From NCBI GenBank assembly GCA_031119205.1, contig JAVHYF010000001.1:124001-188000 (forward strand): a DNA stretch of 64,000 nt, in the 5' to 3' direction. The notes beneath the pieces were generated by a model. It was not told the DNA's origin. It searched no databases and worked only from the letters and a program-made list of their open reading frames with translations. The number at the start of each line of letters is the position of its first letter. Position 1 is the stretch's first letter. Below, in pieces: positions 1 through 14,747 of the stretch. The position numbers were made by a program, and so were the translations under genes. Origin of the DNA: Moraxellaceae bacterium. Its GTDB lineage: Bacteria; Pseudomonadota; Gammaproteobacteria; Burkholderiales; Rhodocyclaceae.

Positions 1-658
1 GCGCCCATTTGCAGTCCCAGGCGCGCACCAGCACTTCACGCAAGGTCGGCCGCTGCGCCAGTTCCGGCTTGTAGTCGCGCTGGCGGGCGATGATGTAGGC
101 GGTGCCCATCAGGAAGATGGTCATCAGCACGCCGGGCACGATGCCGCCGACGAACAGGCGACCGATCGACACGTTGCCGAGGAAACCGTAGAGGATCAGC
201 CCGATGCTGGGCGGGATGGTCGCGGTGATCAGCGAACCGACGGAGATCGCGGCCGAGGCGAATCCGCGCGACAGGCCGCTCTTCACCATCGCGGGTCCGA
301 GGATGCGCGCCTCCATCGCCGCGTCCGCCACTGCCGAGCCGGACACGCCGCCCATCAACGCGGACAGCATGATGGCCACGTGCGCGAGGCCTCCGCGGAT
401 CCAGCCGGTGAGCACGGTCGACAGCGCGATGAGCCGCTCGGTGATACCGGAGTTGTTCATCAGGTGTCCCGCGAACACGAACAGCGGCACCGCCAGCAGC
501 GGGAAGGACTGTGTGGAGGTAACGATCTTCTGCACCGCGATGCTGGCCGGCATCGGCCCCAGCAGGTAGAACAGGATGAAGGCGACGCCGATCGAGAATG
601 CCACGGGCATCCCGAGGAACATCAGCGCCAGGAAGAGGATGGTCAGGGTGCCGCTCAT
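1..658 (-). CDS. dctM: TRAP transporter large permease DctM (C-terminus beyond window)
   Basis: This is the large membrane subunit of a tripartite ATP-independent periplasmic transporter, the ion-driven channel in the inner membrane. Reading leftward from an ATG at 658 gives a hydrophobic protein beginning MSGTLTILFLALMFLGMPVA, with family-typical stretches such as GGVSGSAVADAA and TIPPSIGLILYG. About 219 residues are visible of the usual ~425. Its ATG overlaps the dctQ stop in an ATGA arrangement, so the two are translationally coupled. It belongs to a leftward operon (epimerase, dctP, dctQ, dctM). The substrate is inferred from neighbours to be a uronate or aldonate; sequence alone does not settle it. 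Confidence 0.93.
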   Translation of the reverse strand, partial: MSGTLTILFLALMFLGMPVAFSIGVAFILFYLLGPMPASIAVQKIVTSTQSFPLLAVPLFVFAGHLMNNSGITERLIALSTVLTGWIRGGLAHVAIMLSALMGGVSGSAVADAAMEARILGPAMVKSGLSRGFASAAISVGSLITATIPPSIGLILYGFLGNVSIGRLFVGGIVPGVLMTIFLMGTAYIIARQRDYKPELAQRPTLREVLVRAWDCKWA

Positions 659-1146
659 ATTGCATCTCCGTCGTGGCCCTGGATGAGGATGCGCTCTTGC
701 CCCATGGCACAGCGGCACAGGCGGCCCAGCGTGGTGATGGCCATCAGCGCCGCGCCGACCGGAACCGTGACGGTGACCCAGGCGTAGCTGATGCCGACGT
801 CACCCAGCGAGCGCTGCGTGTTGAGCAGGGTCAGCTTCATGCCGAACCAGATCAGCAGCCCGAGGAAGACCAGTATCAGCACCTGCCACAGCACCGCGAG
901 GAAGACCTGCAGCTTCTCCGGCAGGCGTCGGGTGAAGATGTCGATGACGACATGGTTGCCGTGCTTCAGCGCGATATCCGCGCCGAGCGCGCAGGACCAG
1001 GCGAACAGCAGCTGGGCGACGTCGACCGACCAGATGAGCGGGCTGCCGACAGTGCGCGACACGGCCCCCAAGAAGACCATGAAGCAGGTGCCGGCGAAGA
1101 ACGCCATGGCCAGCCCCTCCTCCAGTTTGTACAGCTTGCTTGTCAT
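655..1146 (-). CDS. dctQ: TRAP transporter small permease DctQ
   Basis: This is the small four-helix membrane subunit of the TRAP transporter, 163 residues, the normal DctQ size. Four hydrophobic segments are visible: residues about 12-30, 42-60, 82-103 and 123-142. The charged pair around ALKHGNHVVIDIF is characteristic of the family. It sits between the solute-binding protein gene (86 bp gap) and dctM (4 bp overlap), the usual order dctP-Q-M. It couples the periplasmic binding protein to the large permease. I see no strong ribosome binding site before its ATG, which suggests some dependence on translation or readthrough from dctP. Confidence 0.93.
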   Translation of the reverse strand: MTSKLYKLEEGLAMAFFAGTCFMVFLGAVSRTVGSPLIWSVDVAQLLFAWSCALGADIALKHGNHVVIDIFTRRLPEKLQVFLAVLWQVLILVFLGLLIWFGMKLTLLNTQRSLGDVGISYAWVTVTVPVGAALMAITTLGRLCRCAMGQERILIQGHDGDAI

Positions 1147-1232
1147 GTTTTCAGTCCGGTGAGCGCAACGACAGCACGCTGCCGTTGCGCGGGATGCGGA
1201 TCTTTTCGAATACCCGTATCGGGTAACGGCGC

Positions 1233-2213
1233 TTACTTGGCGACAATGTCGTCGATCTGCTTGCGCAGCTCGACGTAGCCGAACTTGTCGTAGACGCCCT
1301 TGGTGCTGGCCATGAAGGCAGCCGGGTCGATCTCGGTCACCACCATGCCCTTGGCCTTGATGTCTTTTTCATACGTGGCCAGGTTGTCGTTAGTGATCTT
1401 GGTGGCGTAGTCACCCGCCTTCAGCGACTCTTCACGCACGATGGTCTGCAGATCCTTGGGCAGCTTGTCGAACCAGGCGGCCGAGCCGACCAGGCCGGTC
1501 ACCAGCTGGATGTGGCGGGTCTTGGTCACGTACTTGGTCACTTCATACAGACGCGAGCCCCAGATCGACGGCAGCTGCACTTCCACCGCGTCGATGGCCT
1601 TCAGCTGCAGCGCGGAGTAGGCCTCTGCCCAGGGCATCGGCGTCGGCGTAGCGCCGAGGCCGCGCACCGTCTCCAGCCACAGCGGTGCGCCCGGCGTGCG
1701 CATGCGGATGCCAGCGAGATCGGCCGGCTTGGTGATCGGCTTGTTGGTCACGAGGTGACGCTCCCCCTGATACCAGTTGAAGGAGAACACCTGGAAACCA
1801 CCGGTGTCGTGCAGCTTCTTCACCCAGGTCTCGAAGATGGCCGAGGTGGTGAACTTGCGCATGTCGGCAGCGCTCTTCACCACGTAAGGCGCGGTGAGGA
1901 TGCCGAACTCCTTGGTGTAGGGCTCCAGCCGTGCGCCGTCCGTTACCAGCGCAACGCCGGCGCCTGCCTTGATCTGCTCGACGATGTCTTCGTCCGAGCC
2001 GAGCTGCGAGGCCGGGAAGGTCTTCACCGCGATGCGGCCGCCGGAACGGGCTTCGACGTTCTTCTTGAACTCCAGCAAGCCCTTGTACATCGGGTCGTCG
2101 GCGACCTGCGAGGTACTCACATTGAGCGTGTAGGTCTGCGCCAGCGCCACCGGCGCAATGACGGCCAGTGCCAGCGAGGACAGGGTGACGGACAGTTTCT
2201 TGATGGTGCTCAT
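1233..2213 (-). CDS. dctP: TRAP transporter periplasmic solute-binding protein DctP
   Basis: This is the periplasmic ligand-binding component, 326 residues. A Sec signal peptide occupies residues 1-25 (two lysines, a hydrophobic core, then APVALAQ with likely cleavage after ALA). The mature protein has the DctP fold signature, including the IRMRTPGAPLWLETV region with the conserved arginine that in this family pairs with a ligand carboxylate, and the PMPWAEAYSALQLKAIDAVE helix. A strong AAGGAGGAG site precedes the ATG. The 106 bp gap to the epimerase gene upstream is compatible with one transcript. The conserved arginine supports a carboxylate ligand; with mannonate dehydratase nearby, a hexuronate or hexonate is likely, but this is inference. 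Confidence 0.93.
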   Translation of the reverse strand: MSTIKKLSVTLSSLALAVIAPVALAQTYTLNVSTSQVADDPMYKGLLEFKKNVEARSGGRIAVKTFPASQLGSDEDIVEQIKAGAGVALVTDGARLEPYTKEFGILTAPYVVKSAADMRKFTTSAIFETWVKKLHDTGGFQVFSFNWYQGERHLVTNKPITKPADLAGIRMRTPGAPLWLETVRGLGATPTPMPWAEAYSALQLKAIDAVEVQLPSIWGSRLYEVTKYVTKTRHIQLVTGLVGSAAWFDKLPKDLQTIVREESLKAGDYATKITNDNLATYEKDIKAKGMVVTEIDPAAFMASTKGVYDKFGYVELRKQIDDIVAK

Positions 2214-2319
2214 GGCTCCTCCTTGTGAGTAGTCGCCTCCGTTGCCGGCGGCTTCCTGCGATGACCCGTGTGTGGTGCTGCGGGCTGCTTGCGGTGTTGC
2301 GGACTTCGCCCCTGCGGAC

Positions 2320-3522
2320 TCAGACCGCGACGACGTTCAGGACTTCGTGGCAGGCGCCCATCGTGTGGTAGTCAGCCTTGTTGTTGTAGGACTTGCGATT
2401 GTCATGACGGCGGTTGTCGCGATGCAGGATGCGGTACCAGGCGCCATGGCGGTGATCGACGAAGTGGGTCCAGGCGTAGGCCCAGATGCGGTCGTACCAG
2501 CGCCAGTAGCCTTCGGCGGCAGACCAGGTGGCGGTGTCTTCGGACGCTGCGCAGGCCGCACCCAGCAGCGCGGCGGCGGCGAGGCTCTCGGCCTGCACCC
2601 AGAAGTACTTGCCCTGGTCGCAGGGCTGGCCCTGCAGGTCGTAACCGTAGATCAGGCCGGCGTAGTCATCGTCCCAGCCCAGCGCGACGGCGCGGTCGAA
2701 CAGCGCCCGAGCGCGCTGCAGGCGCCACGGTTCCGCGCCATGCCGGTCGAGTATCAGCAGCAGCTTGGCCCACTCGGTCTGGTGGCCGGTCTGGTAGCCC
2801 CAGGGGCGCAACTGGTTGCCGGGCGCGTCGCGGTTGTAGGCCAGGTCCGGTGTCCAGTCGGCGTGGTAGTGCTCCCACACCTGGCCGTCGGTGCGCTCGC
2901 ACAGGTCGACGGTGAAGCGGTGAGCGATCTGGCGGGCGCGGGCAAGGTAGTGCGCATCGCCGGTGGCCTCGAAGGCGATGATCAGCGCCTCGCAGGCGTG
3001 CATATTGTCGTTCTGGCCGCGATACGAGGTCGGCACCCAGCGCTCGTCGGCCTCGCTTATATAGGCGCCTTGCTGCGGCAACCAGAAGCGCGACTCCATC
3101 AGGGCGAAGCATTCCTCCAGCCAGGGCCGTGCTTCCTGCGCACCGGCGCGCAACGCGCTGGCGTAGGCCAGCAGCACGAAGGCCAGTCCGTAACAGTGAG
3201 GCGTGGCATCGACCACGCGGCCATGTTCAATTCGCCAGGCGTAGCCACCCGTGGCCGGGTTGCGATGCACCTCCCGCAGGTAGCGCAGGCCATGGCACAC
3301 ACGGTCAAGGTAGGCCGGCTCGCCGAACCGCCTGGCCGCCATCGCGTAGTTGAAGACGAAGCGGCAGGAGGCGACCAGGCTGCGGGTGTGCGGATCGAAC
3401 ACCGTGCCGTCGTCCAGATAGCACTGGAAGAAGCCGCCCGCCGGGTCCACGCAGCGCGGGTCATAGAACCCGAGGGTGCTGCGCAGGTGGTCCAGCAGGA
3501 AACTGCGGCTGCGGAAGTCCAA
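2320..3522 (-). CDS. AGE-family (N-acylglucosamine 2-epimerase-like) sugar isomerase/epimerase
   Basis: The protein belongs to the AGE superfamily of (alpha/alpha)6-barrel enzymes that epimerise or isomerise free sugars (GlcNAc 2-epimerase, mannose isomerase, cellobiose epimerase). Conserved barrel motifs are visible: FDPHTRSLVASCRFVFNYA near the start, YRGQNDNMHACEALI in the middle and YQTGHQTEWAKLLL later; the histidines in the last two are family-conserved. I place the start at TTG 3522, not at the ATG at 3627. A GGAGGAGAAGGGG site lies just upstream of TTG, giving 400 residues that begin LDFRSRSFLLDHLRS, where family homology begins. The extra upstream 35 residues look non-coding. It is probably the first gene of the TRAP operon. 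The substrate is unknown. Confidence 0.85.
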   Translation of the reverse strand: MDFRSRSFLLDHLRSTLGFYDPRCVDPAGGFFQCYLDDGTVFDPHTRSLVASCRFVFNYAMAARRFGEPAYLDRVCHGLRYLREVHRNPATGGYAWRIEHGRVVDATPHCYGLAFVLLAYASALRAGAQEARPWLEECFALMESRFWLPQQGAYISEADERWVPTSYRGQNDNMHACEALIIAFEATGDAHYLARARQIAHRFTVDLCERTDGQVWEHYHADWTPDLAYNRDAPGNQLRPWGYQTGHQTEWAKLLLILDRHGAEPWRLQRARALFDRAVALGWDDDYAGLIYGYDLQGQPCDQGKYFWVQAESLAAAALLGAACAASEDTATWSAAEGYWRWYDRIWAYAWTHFVDHRHGAWYRILHRDNRRHDNRKSYNNKADYHTMGACHEVLNVVAV

Positions 3523-3655
3523 ACCCCTTCTCCTCCATGACCCGGTGCATCGCCCGGGCCATTTCCATTGCTGATTCGCCAATTGATCGACGCCCGGATC
3601 CGGAACGTCGGCGCCCTTTGACTTCACACAGGAAAGCCCTAGGTGCGCTTCTGAT

Positions 3656-3682
3656 CATGTATGGTAGATTGCATGTATGGTA
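3656..3682. promoter_or_regulatory. tandem operator-like repeats, probable GntR/FCD sites
   Basis: CATGTATGGTA occurs twice, at 3656-3666 and 3672-3682, in the divergent gap between the epimerase/TRAP operon and the mannonate dehydratase gene. The second copy continues to GTATGGTAC, a GTA-n3-TAC dyad. The inverted form GTACCATAC occurs at 5821-5829 in front of the GntR gene itself. Sharing between the two divergent promoter regions suggests the operator of the FCD regulator encoded at 5042-5776. This is inference from the repeated motif. Confidence 0.6.
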
Positions 3683-3780
3683 CGAACAAGCCCGCAGGAC
3701 TTGGGGCTTTCCCGCACCCGACACGGATGACGGCCCGCGCAAGCACCCCGCCGCGCGGCTCTGGAGAAGGAAGAAGCGAA

Positions 3781-4989
3781 GTGAAGATCCTCGATGCGAA
3801 AGTGATTGTCTGCAGTCCTGGCCGCAATTTCGTGACCCTCAAGATCGTGACCGACGAGGGCATGACGGGACTGGGCGATGCGACGCTGAACGGCCGCGAG
3901 CTGGCGGTCGCCTCCTATCTGCGCGACCACGTCGTGCCCTGCCTGATCGGCCGCGATCCGCACCAGATCGAGGACATCTGGAACTACCTCTACAAGGGTG
4001 CCTACTGGCGCCGTGGCCCGGTGACGATGAGCGCCATCGCCGCCGTCGACACCGCGCTGTGGGACATCAAGGCCAAGGCCGCAGGCCTGCCGCTGTACCA
4101 GTTGCTGGGCGGCAAGAGCCGCGCTGGCTGTCTCGTCTACGGTCACGCCAACGGTGCCACCATCGACGACACCATCGCCGCCGTGGAGCGCCATCTGGAA
4201 GAAGGATTCAAGGCCATCCGCGTGCAGACCGGCGTGCCGGGGTTGGCCAAGGTGTATGGCGTGGGCAAGCCCAACGGCTTCTACGAGCCAGCGGAAAAGG
4301 GCCTGCCCAGCGAGTCGATCTGGTCCACCGACAAGTACCTTTCGCACGTGCCGAAACTCTTCGAGGCCTTGCGCACACGCTTCGGCGAGGATCTGCCGCT
4401 GCTGCACGATGTGCACCACCGCCTGACGCCAATCGAAGCGGCGCGGCTGGGCAAGATGCTGGAGCCCTTCCACCTGTTCTGGATGGAGGACGCAACGCCG
4501 GCCGAGAACCAGGAGGCCTTCCGCCTGATCCGCCAGCACACGGTGACGCCGCTGGCGGTGGGCGAAGTGTTCAACAGCATCTGGGACTGCAAGGAGCTGA
4601 TCGAGAACCAGCTGATCGACTACATCCGCACCAGCGTGACTCATACCGGTGGCATCAGCCACCTGCGCAAGATCGCTGCCCTGGCCGAGCTGTACCAGGT
4701 GCGCACCGGCAGCCACGGCCCCACCGATGTGTCACCAGTGTGCATGGGCGCGGCCCTGCACTTCGACACATGGGTGCCCAACTTCGGCATCCAGGAATAC
4801 ATGGCGCATGCGCCGGAAACCGATGCAGTGTTCCCGCATGCCTACCACTTCGAGAACGGCTACATGACACCCGGCGAAGTCCCCGGACACGGCGTGGATA
4901 TCGATGAGGAACTGGCCGCGCGCTACCCGTATGACCCGGCCTACCTGCCGGTGGCGCGGCTGGAAGACGGCACGCTGTGGAACTGGTGA
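3781..4989 (+). CDS. manD: D-mannonate dehydratase, enolase superfamily (ManD/RspA type)
   Basis: The enzyme dehydrates D-mannonate to 2-keto-3-deoxy-D-gluconate in the cytoplasm. The start is GTG 3781, directly after GGAGAAGGAAG, giving 402 residues, the length of characterised ManD proteins. In this numbering the expected active-site residues fall exactly in place: R147, Y159, the metal ligands D210, E236 and E262, and H212 (in HDVHHR). The C-terminus [12 protein letters not shown]-like end ([12 protein letters not shown]) is also typical. A longer frame back to ATG 3661 exists but would overlap the operator repeats. It is divergent from the TRAP operon and next to a fructuronate reductase homologue, which supports hexuronate catabolism. 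Some family members have low activity or use D-gluconate, so specificity is not certain. Confidence 0.92.
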   Translation: MKILDAKVIVCSPGRNFVTLKIVTDEGMTGLGDATLNGRELAVASYLRDHVVPCLIGRDPHQIEDIWNYLYKGAYWRRGPVTMSAIAAVDTALWDIKAKAAGLPLYQLLGGKSRAGCLVYGHANGATIDDTIAAVERHLEEGFKAIRVQTGVPGLAKVYGVGKPNGFYEPAEKGLPSESIWSTDKYLSHVPKLFEALRTRFGEDLPLLHDVHHRLTPIEAARLGKMLEPFHLFWMEDATPAENQEAFRLIRQHTVTPLAVGEVFNSIWDCKELIENQLIDYIRTSVTHTGGISHLRKIAALAELYQVRTGSHGPTDVSPVCMGAALHFDTWVPNFGIQEYMAHAPETDAVFPHAYHFENGYMTPGEVPGHGVDIDEELAARYPYDPAYLPVARLEDGTLWNW

Positions 4990-5041
4990 GACGGGCGTCG
5001 CAGCCGCGATGAGCGCTGCGACAGGGAAGCGTCGCCCGCGC

Positions 5042-5776
5042 TCAGGCGGACGGTGTCTCGAAGATTTCGGGGCGCGCCGCCGCGATTTCCGGCAGCGACT
5101 TGAGGATCTCGCGCAGGTGGCTGCGCATCGCCGCACCGGCCGCGACCGGATCGCCTGCCTCGATGGCGTCCACGATGCGGCGGTGCTGGGCGACGATCAG
5201 CTCGACCGGCGTCGCCACGTCGATACTCAGGTAACGCACACGGTCCATCTGCGCCTTGACGCTCTCGATGACGCGCCAGGCGTGCTCCCGGTTGTCGGCA
5301 TGCGCGATGCGGTGATGGAAGGCTTCGTCCAGCGCCAGGAAGCGCGCATGGTCGCCCGGCTCGGTGGCGGCCTGCAGCGCCAGCAGCTCGCGCAGGTCGG
5401 CGACCAGCTCGGCCGGTGCAGCGACCGCCACTTCCTGCACCACCGCCACCTCGATCACCTCACGCACGAAGCGTGCGTCCATGACATCGGCAATCGAGAT
5501 CTTGACCACGAAGGTGCCACGCTTGGGCAGCACCTCCACGAGACGTTCCTCGGCCAGCTTGATGAAGGCCTCGCGCACCGGCTGACGGCTCACTGCGTAC
5601 TGCCGGCTGACCTCCGCCTCCGACAACGCCTGCCCCGGCTTCAGCTCGGCGCGGATGATCGCGTCACGCAGCTGGCGATGCAGCTGCGCGCCGATCGGCA
5701 AGCTGCTGGAAGGCGTCGCCAGCTCACTGTCCACAAGCGTTTCCACGAGCTTCAGATTGTCCTGAGTCTTTCCCAC
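5042..5776 (-). CDS. GntR-family transcriptional regulator, FCD subfamily
   Basis: This is a 244-residue one-component regulator. The N-terminal winged helix (about residues 28-95) contains LSEAEVSRQYAVSRQPVREAF and the wing KRGTFVV. The C-terminal all-helical FCD ligand domain (about 100-232) carries acidic and histidine residues of the usual metal/effector site (LDEAFHHRIAH, HRRIVDAIEAGD). The start is GTG 5776, preceded by AGGTGAATT. It lies between manD and a fructuronate reductase homologue and is divergent from the latter. FCD regulators such as UxuR and ExuR respond to uronates or aldonates; here it likely represses the flanking sugar-acid genes through the shared GTATGGTAC motif. The effector is unknown. 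Confidence 0.92.
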   Translation of the reverse strand: MGKTQDNLKLVETLVDSELATPSSSLPIGAQLHRQLRDAIIRAELKPGQALSEAEVSRQYAVSRQPVREAFIKLAEERLVEVLPKRGTFVVKISIADVMDARFVREVIEVAVVQEVAVAAPAELVADLRELLALQAATEPGDHARFLALDEAFHHRIAHADNREHAWRVIESVKAQMDRVRYLSIDVATPVELIVAQHRRIVDAIEAGDPVAAGAAMRSHLREILKSLPEIAAARPEIFETPSA

Positions 5777-5819
5777 AATTCACCTGTCGCGGGTCATCGC
5801 CGAGTCTTCTGCGAACCCA

Positions 5820-5853
5820 TGTACCATACTAGCACGCACAATCCAGTGTGCGT
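5820..5853. promoter_or_regulatory. operator-like motif plus inverted repeat in GntR/uxuB divergent region
   Basis: TGTACCATAC at 5820-5829 is the reverse complement of the GTATGGTACA-like sites near 3675. Immediately right of it is a perfect 7-bp inverted repeat, ACGCACA-atccag-TGTGCGT, at 5834-5853. Both lie in the 144 bp between the divergently oriented regulator and reductase genes, where an autoregulatory operator would be expected. Confidence 0.5.
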
Positions 5854-5920
5854 CTGGAACGAATTTCCCGTCGATACGGCGTAAACCCGCCGGACTGACA
5901 TTCCACCCGGAACTCCACCC

Positions 5921-7351
5921 ATGCGCCTGTCCGCCAGCACCCTCAGCCACGCCCGCCCCACCGTCCTACGCCCGGCCTACGATCGCCTCGCACTCCAGCA
6001 CGGCATCGTGCACCTCGGCCTCGGTGCCTTCCATCGCGCCCACCAGGCCTGGTACACAGAGCAGGTGCTGCAGGGCGGCGATCTGCGCTGGGGCATCGTC
6101 GGCGCCAGCCTCAATTCCACCGCGACGCGCGATGCGCTCGTTCCGCAGGACGGACTGTATACGCTGGCCATCCAGCAGGGCGAAGAAGAAAGCCTGCGCG
6201 TGATCGGCGCACTCGGCAGCGTGCTGGGTGGTGCAGCCGACCTGCCGGCACTGATGCAACATCTGTGCGCGCGCGGCACCCGCATCGTCAGCCTGACGCT
6301 GACCGAAAAGGGCTACTACCTGGATGCGGCCAGCGGCAGCTTGCGCCTGGATGCACCGGAAATCGCCGCCGATCTCGCCTCACCCCACTCGCCACGCACC
6401 GCGCCCGGCCTGATCGTGGAGGCCCTGCGCCAGCGCCGCGCACAGGGGCTGATGCCATTCACGGTGCTGAGTTGCGACAACCTGTCCGCCAACGGCGACC
6501 GCACTCGCGACGCGGTGCTGGCCTACGCGCGCGTCGCCGCGCCGACGCTGGTCGACTGGATCGCCGCCGAGGTCGCCTTCCCGAATTCGATGGTCGACCG
6601 CATCACGCCCGCGACCACCGACGCAGAGCGCGCACGCATCGCCGCGCAGACCGGCCTGGACGATGCCTGGCCGGTGGTGACCGAACGCTTCAGCCAGTGG
6701 GTGGTGGAAGACCGTTTCCCTCAAGGACGGCCGCAGTGGGAAATCGCGGGCGTGGTGTTCTCCGACGACATCCACGCCTGGGAGACGATGAAACTACGCT
6801 GCCTCAACGGCGCCCACTCCACCATCGCCTACCTCGGCCAGCTGGCCGGCCACGAGACCGTGGCCGACACCATGGCGGACCCACGCATCGCTGAGAAGGT
6901 GAACGGCCTGTGGAACGAGATCGTGCCGACGCTGAAGGTGCCTCAGGGTGCCGACCCGACGGCCTACATCGACTCGCTGCGCAGCCGCTTCGCCAACACC
7001 GCCTTGCGCCATCGCACCGCGCAGATCGCCATGGATGGCTCGCAGAAGCTGCCACCGCGCCTGCTCGCACCGCTACGACAACGTTTAGCCGCCGGCCAAC
7101 CCAGCCCTAGCCTCGAAGGCGCCGTCGCTGCCTGGATGGCCTTCGTCGCCCGCGCCGCAACGCGCGCGGAAACACTGAATGATCCGCTGGCGCCGCGCAT
7201 CACGGAAGCCGCACGCGGCACATCCGGCGTCGAGCGTGTGCGCTCACTACTGGGCATCCGCGAAATCTTCAGCGAAGACCTGCTGCAATCGGCCGCGCTG
7301 GTGGAACGGCTGAGCACGGCGGTGCAGGGCATCGAGCGCGACGCAGCGTAG
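5921..7351 (+). CDS. uxuB: polyol-specific long-chain dehydrogenase, probable D-fructuronate reductase
   Basis: The protein is a 476-residue NAD-dependent enzyme of the mannitol dehydrogenase family. The nucleotide-binding turn is HLGLGAFHRAHQAWY near residue 31. The family catalytic triad pattern K-x4-N-x2-H is visible in MKLRCLNGAHST around residue 290. It has the length of UxuB (~486) and mannitol dehydrogenases (~490). Next to mannonate dehydratase, the most economical role is reduction of D-fructuronate to D-mannonate, feeding ManD. Mannitol or arabinitol oxidation is the main alternative. It is divergent from the GntR gene and followed by a strong bidirectional terminator. Uronate isomerase and KDG kinase are not in the window. 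Confidence 0.82.
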   Translation: MRLSASTLSHARPTVLRPAYDRLALQHGIVHLGLGAFHRAHQAWYTEQVLQGGDLRWGIVGASLNSTATRDALVPQDGLYTLAIQQGEEESLRVIGALGSVLGGAADLPALMQHLCARGTRIVSLTLTEKGYYLDAASGSLRLDAPEIAADLASPHSPRTAPGLIVEALRQRRAQGLMPFTVLSCDNLSANGDRTRDAVLAYARVAAPTLVDWIAAEVAFPNSMVDRITPATTDAERARIAAQTGLDDAWPVVTERFSQWVVEDRFPQGRPQWEIAGVVFSDDIHAWETMKLRCLNGAHSTIAYLGQLAGHETVADTMADPRIAEKVNGLWNEIVPTLKVPQGADPTAYIDSLRSRFANTALRHRTAQIAMDGSQKLPPRLLAPLRQRLAAGQPSPSLEGAVAAWMAFVARAATRAETLNDPLAPRITEAARGTSGVERVRSLLGIREIFSEDLLQSAALVERLSTAVQGIERDAA

Positions 7352-7366
7352 AACACCGGCGCCACA

Positions 7367-7400
7367 AACAGAAAAGGGTGCCGAGGCACCCTTTTCTGTT
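7367..7400. terminator. bidirectional intrinsic terminator between uxuB and gltD
   Basis: A perfect 16-bp inverted repeat (arms 7367-7382 and 7385-7400, AACAGAAAAGGGTGCC and its complement) has A-rich and T-rich flanks on both sides. It lies between the convergent ends of the reductase gene (7351) and gltD (7418), so it can terminate both. Confidence 0.9.
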
Positions 7401-7417
7401 GCATTGCTAGAAGTAGC

Positions 7418-8902
<1,485 letters not shown>

Positions 8903-8940
8903 TTCAATCTTTCCTCAATCAGTTTCGTTCGCGACGGCAA

Positions 8941-13659
<4,719 letters not shown>

Positions 13660-14020
13660 GTCGGCGGCTCCGTTGAGGCCGGATAAGGGCCAAACTCTGG
13701 CGCGGCAAGGGACACGAACGGAACACGGGGCGGCGAAGCGAGGGTTCCGAACGGCCCGTCGAGATGGGCCGGCTCAAGACGAGCTTCCGACCCAATAACC
13801 ACGCCACCATCAGGGCTTGAACTATAGGCCTGTGGAAAACCTGCTTCAAGCAGTAAAAAACGGGGTCAGAGTAAATTTAAAGACGCGCACCGTTTCAATG
13901 CAACAAAATATAGGGACAGAGTTAACTTGGTGCAGATCCGCGTCTAGGGCGCTGATTCTTCTAGGGGCGAACACCGTGATAGCGGGCGGACGCGTGTTCA
14001 GTCGCGCCCCAGGCAAGTAG
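13660..14020. other. gene-free stretch with RAYT-associated short repeats
   Basis: I see no gene in these 361 bp. They separate gltB from the transposase gene and must hold the gltB promoter. Two related imperfect direct repeats lie inside: GGGGTCAGAGTAAATTTAAA at 13862-13881 and AGGGACAGAGTTAACTT at 13912-13928. Elements of this type are common next to REP-associated transposases. The block 13850-13930 is notably richer in A and T than its surroundings. Confidence 0.6.
13862..13928. repeat. imperfect direct repeats of GGG(G)TCAGAGTTAA type
   Basis: Two copies share the core GGG-x-CAGAGT-x-AA and are spaced 50 bp apart, just beyond the 3' end of the REP-associated transposase gene. From general knowledge, GGGGTCAGAGT-type tags recur next to such genes in many Proteobacteria and may be substrates or remnants of their action. 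Confidence 0.5.
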
Positions 14021-14740
14021 TCACGGCTCGGGATTGTCGGCCGGTGCAGCCTCTTCCAGCCGGCGCGGGCGCCCTTTCGGAAGCGGTCGGCCCCGTCGGT
14101 TTGCCGCGGGACTCCCCGGACGAATGGCGGGCAGTTCTCCCAGCATCCAGCCGCGGTGCGCTGCATAGCGGATGGCATCCAGCTCAGCCGGTGGCGAGCC
14201 GGCATCCAGCAGGCGGCGATAGGCAGCCTGCCGCTCGAAGGGCGTATTGCCGGCCGCCCAGTACAGCGGGTGATCGGCGATCAACGGGTCCTGCCCCACG
14301 CCCAGATGGTGCCCGCAGCTGGACCAGCCGTAGTGCACCGGGTCGGACACCAGGCCGGCACGCACCGGATTCAGTTCGACGTACCGATAGCAGGCCAGCA
14401 GCCACGCCTCCGGCTCCACGACGGTGGAGCGGTAACGCCCCTCCCATAAGGTGCCGCTGCGCTGGTGACGGTCGTTGAAGTAGCGCACGTAGCGGCGGCC
14501 CAGGCGCTGCATCATGGCGCCAGCACCGGTCTCGTCCGCCGCGGTTACAAGCAGATGAACGTGGTCCGGCATCAGCACATAGGCGTGGATGTTCACCGCG
14601 CTTTCGCGTGCAGCCTCGCGCAAGTCCGACAGGTAGCGTTCGTGGTCCGCTTCGTCGGCAAACAAGCGCATGCGGTCATTGCCCCGTTGCAGCAGCAACT
14701 GCGGCATACCGGGCACGAACAGACGGGGAAGGCGCGCCAC
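14021..14740 (-). CDS. REP-associated tyrosine transposase (RAYT, IS200-like Y1)
   Basis: This is a 239-residue single-domain HUH nuclease of the TnpA-REP type. The metal-binding HUH motif is visible in MPDHVHLLV (residues about 57-65), and the catalytic tyrosine region is ACYRYVELNPVRAGLV (about 113-128). The N-terminal MARLPRLFVPGMPQLLLQRG is family-typical. These proteins cleave and rejoin single-stranded DNA at REP hairpins and are usually single-copy domesticated genes with no flanking terminal repeats. It starts 7 bp after the dgt stop on the same strand, so it is transcribed with aroK-aroB-dgt. The C-terminal tail (about 200-239) is rich in Pro and Arg. Confidence 0.92.
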   Translation of the reverse strand: MARLPRLFVPGMPQLLLQRGNDRMRLFADEADHERYLSDLREAARESAVNIHAYVLMPDHVHLLVTAADETGAGAMMQRLGRRYVRYFNDRHQRSGTLWEGRYRSTVVEPEAWLLACYRYVELNPVRAGLVSDPVHYGWSSCGHHLGVGQDPLIADHPLYWAAGNTPFERQAAYRRLLDAGSPPAELDAIRYAAHRGWMLGELPAIRPGSPAANRRGRPLPKGRPRRLEEAAPADNPEP

Positions 14741-14747
14741 GGCCGCC

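Noticed and set aside
3537-4907. 456-residue plus-strand frame overlapping mannonate dehydratase
   Set aside because: It is a +1 frame shadow of manD, whose active-site residues align position by position with characterised enzymes.
14021-14740. complete insertion sequence
   Set aside because: No terminal inverted repeats, target duplication or left/right-end hairpins can be placed around the RAYT gene; it is a stand-alone REP-associated transposase.
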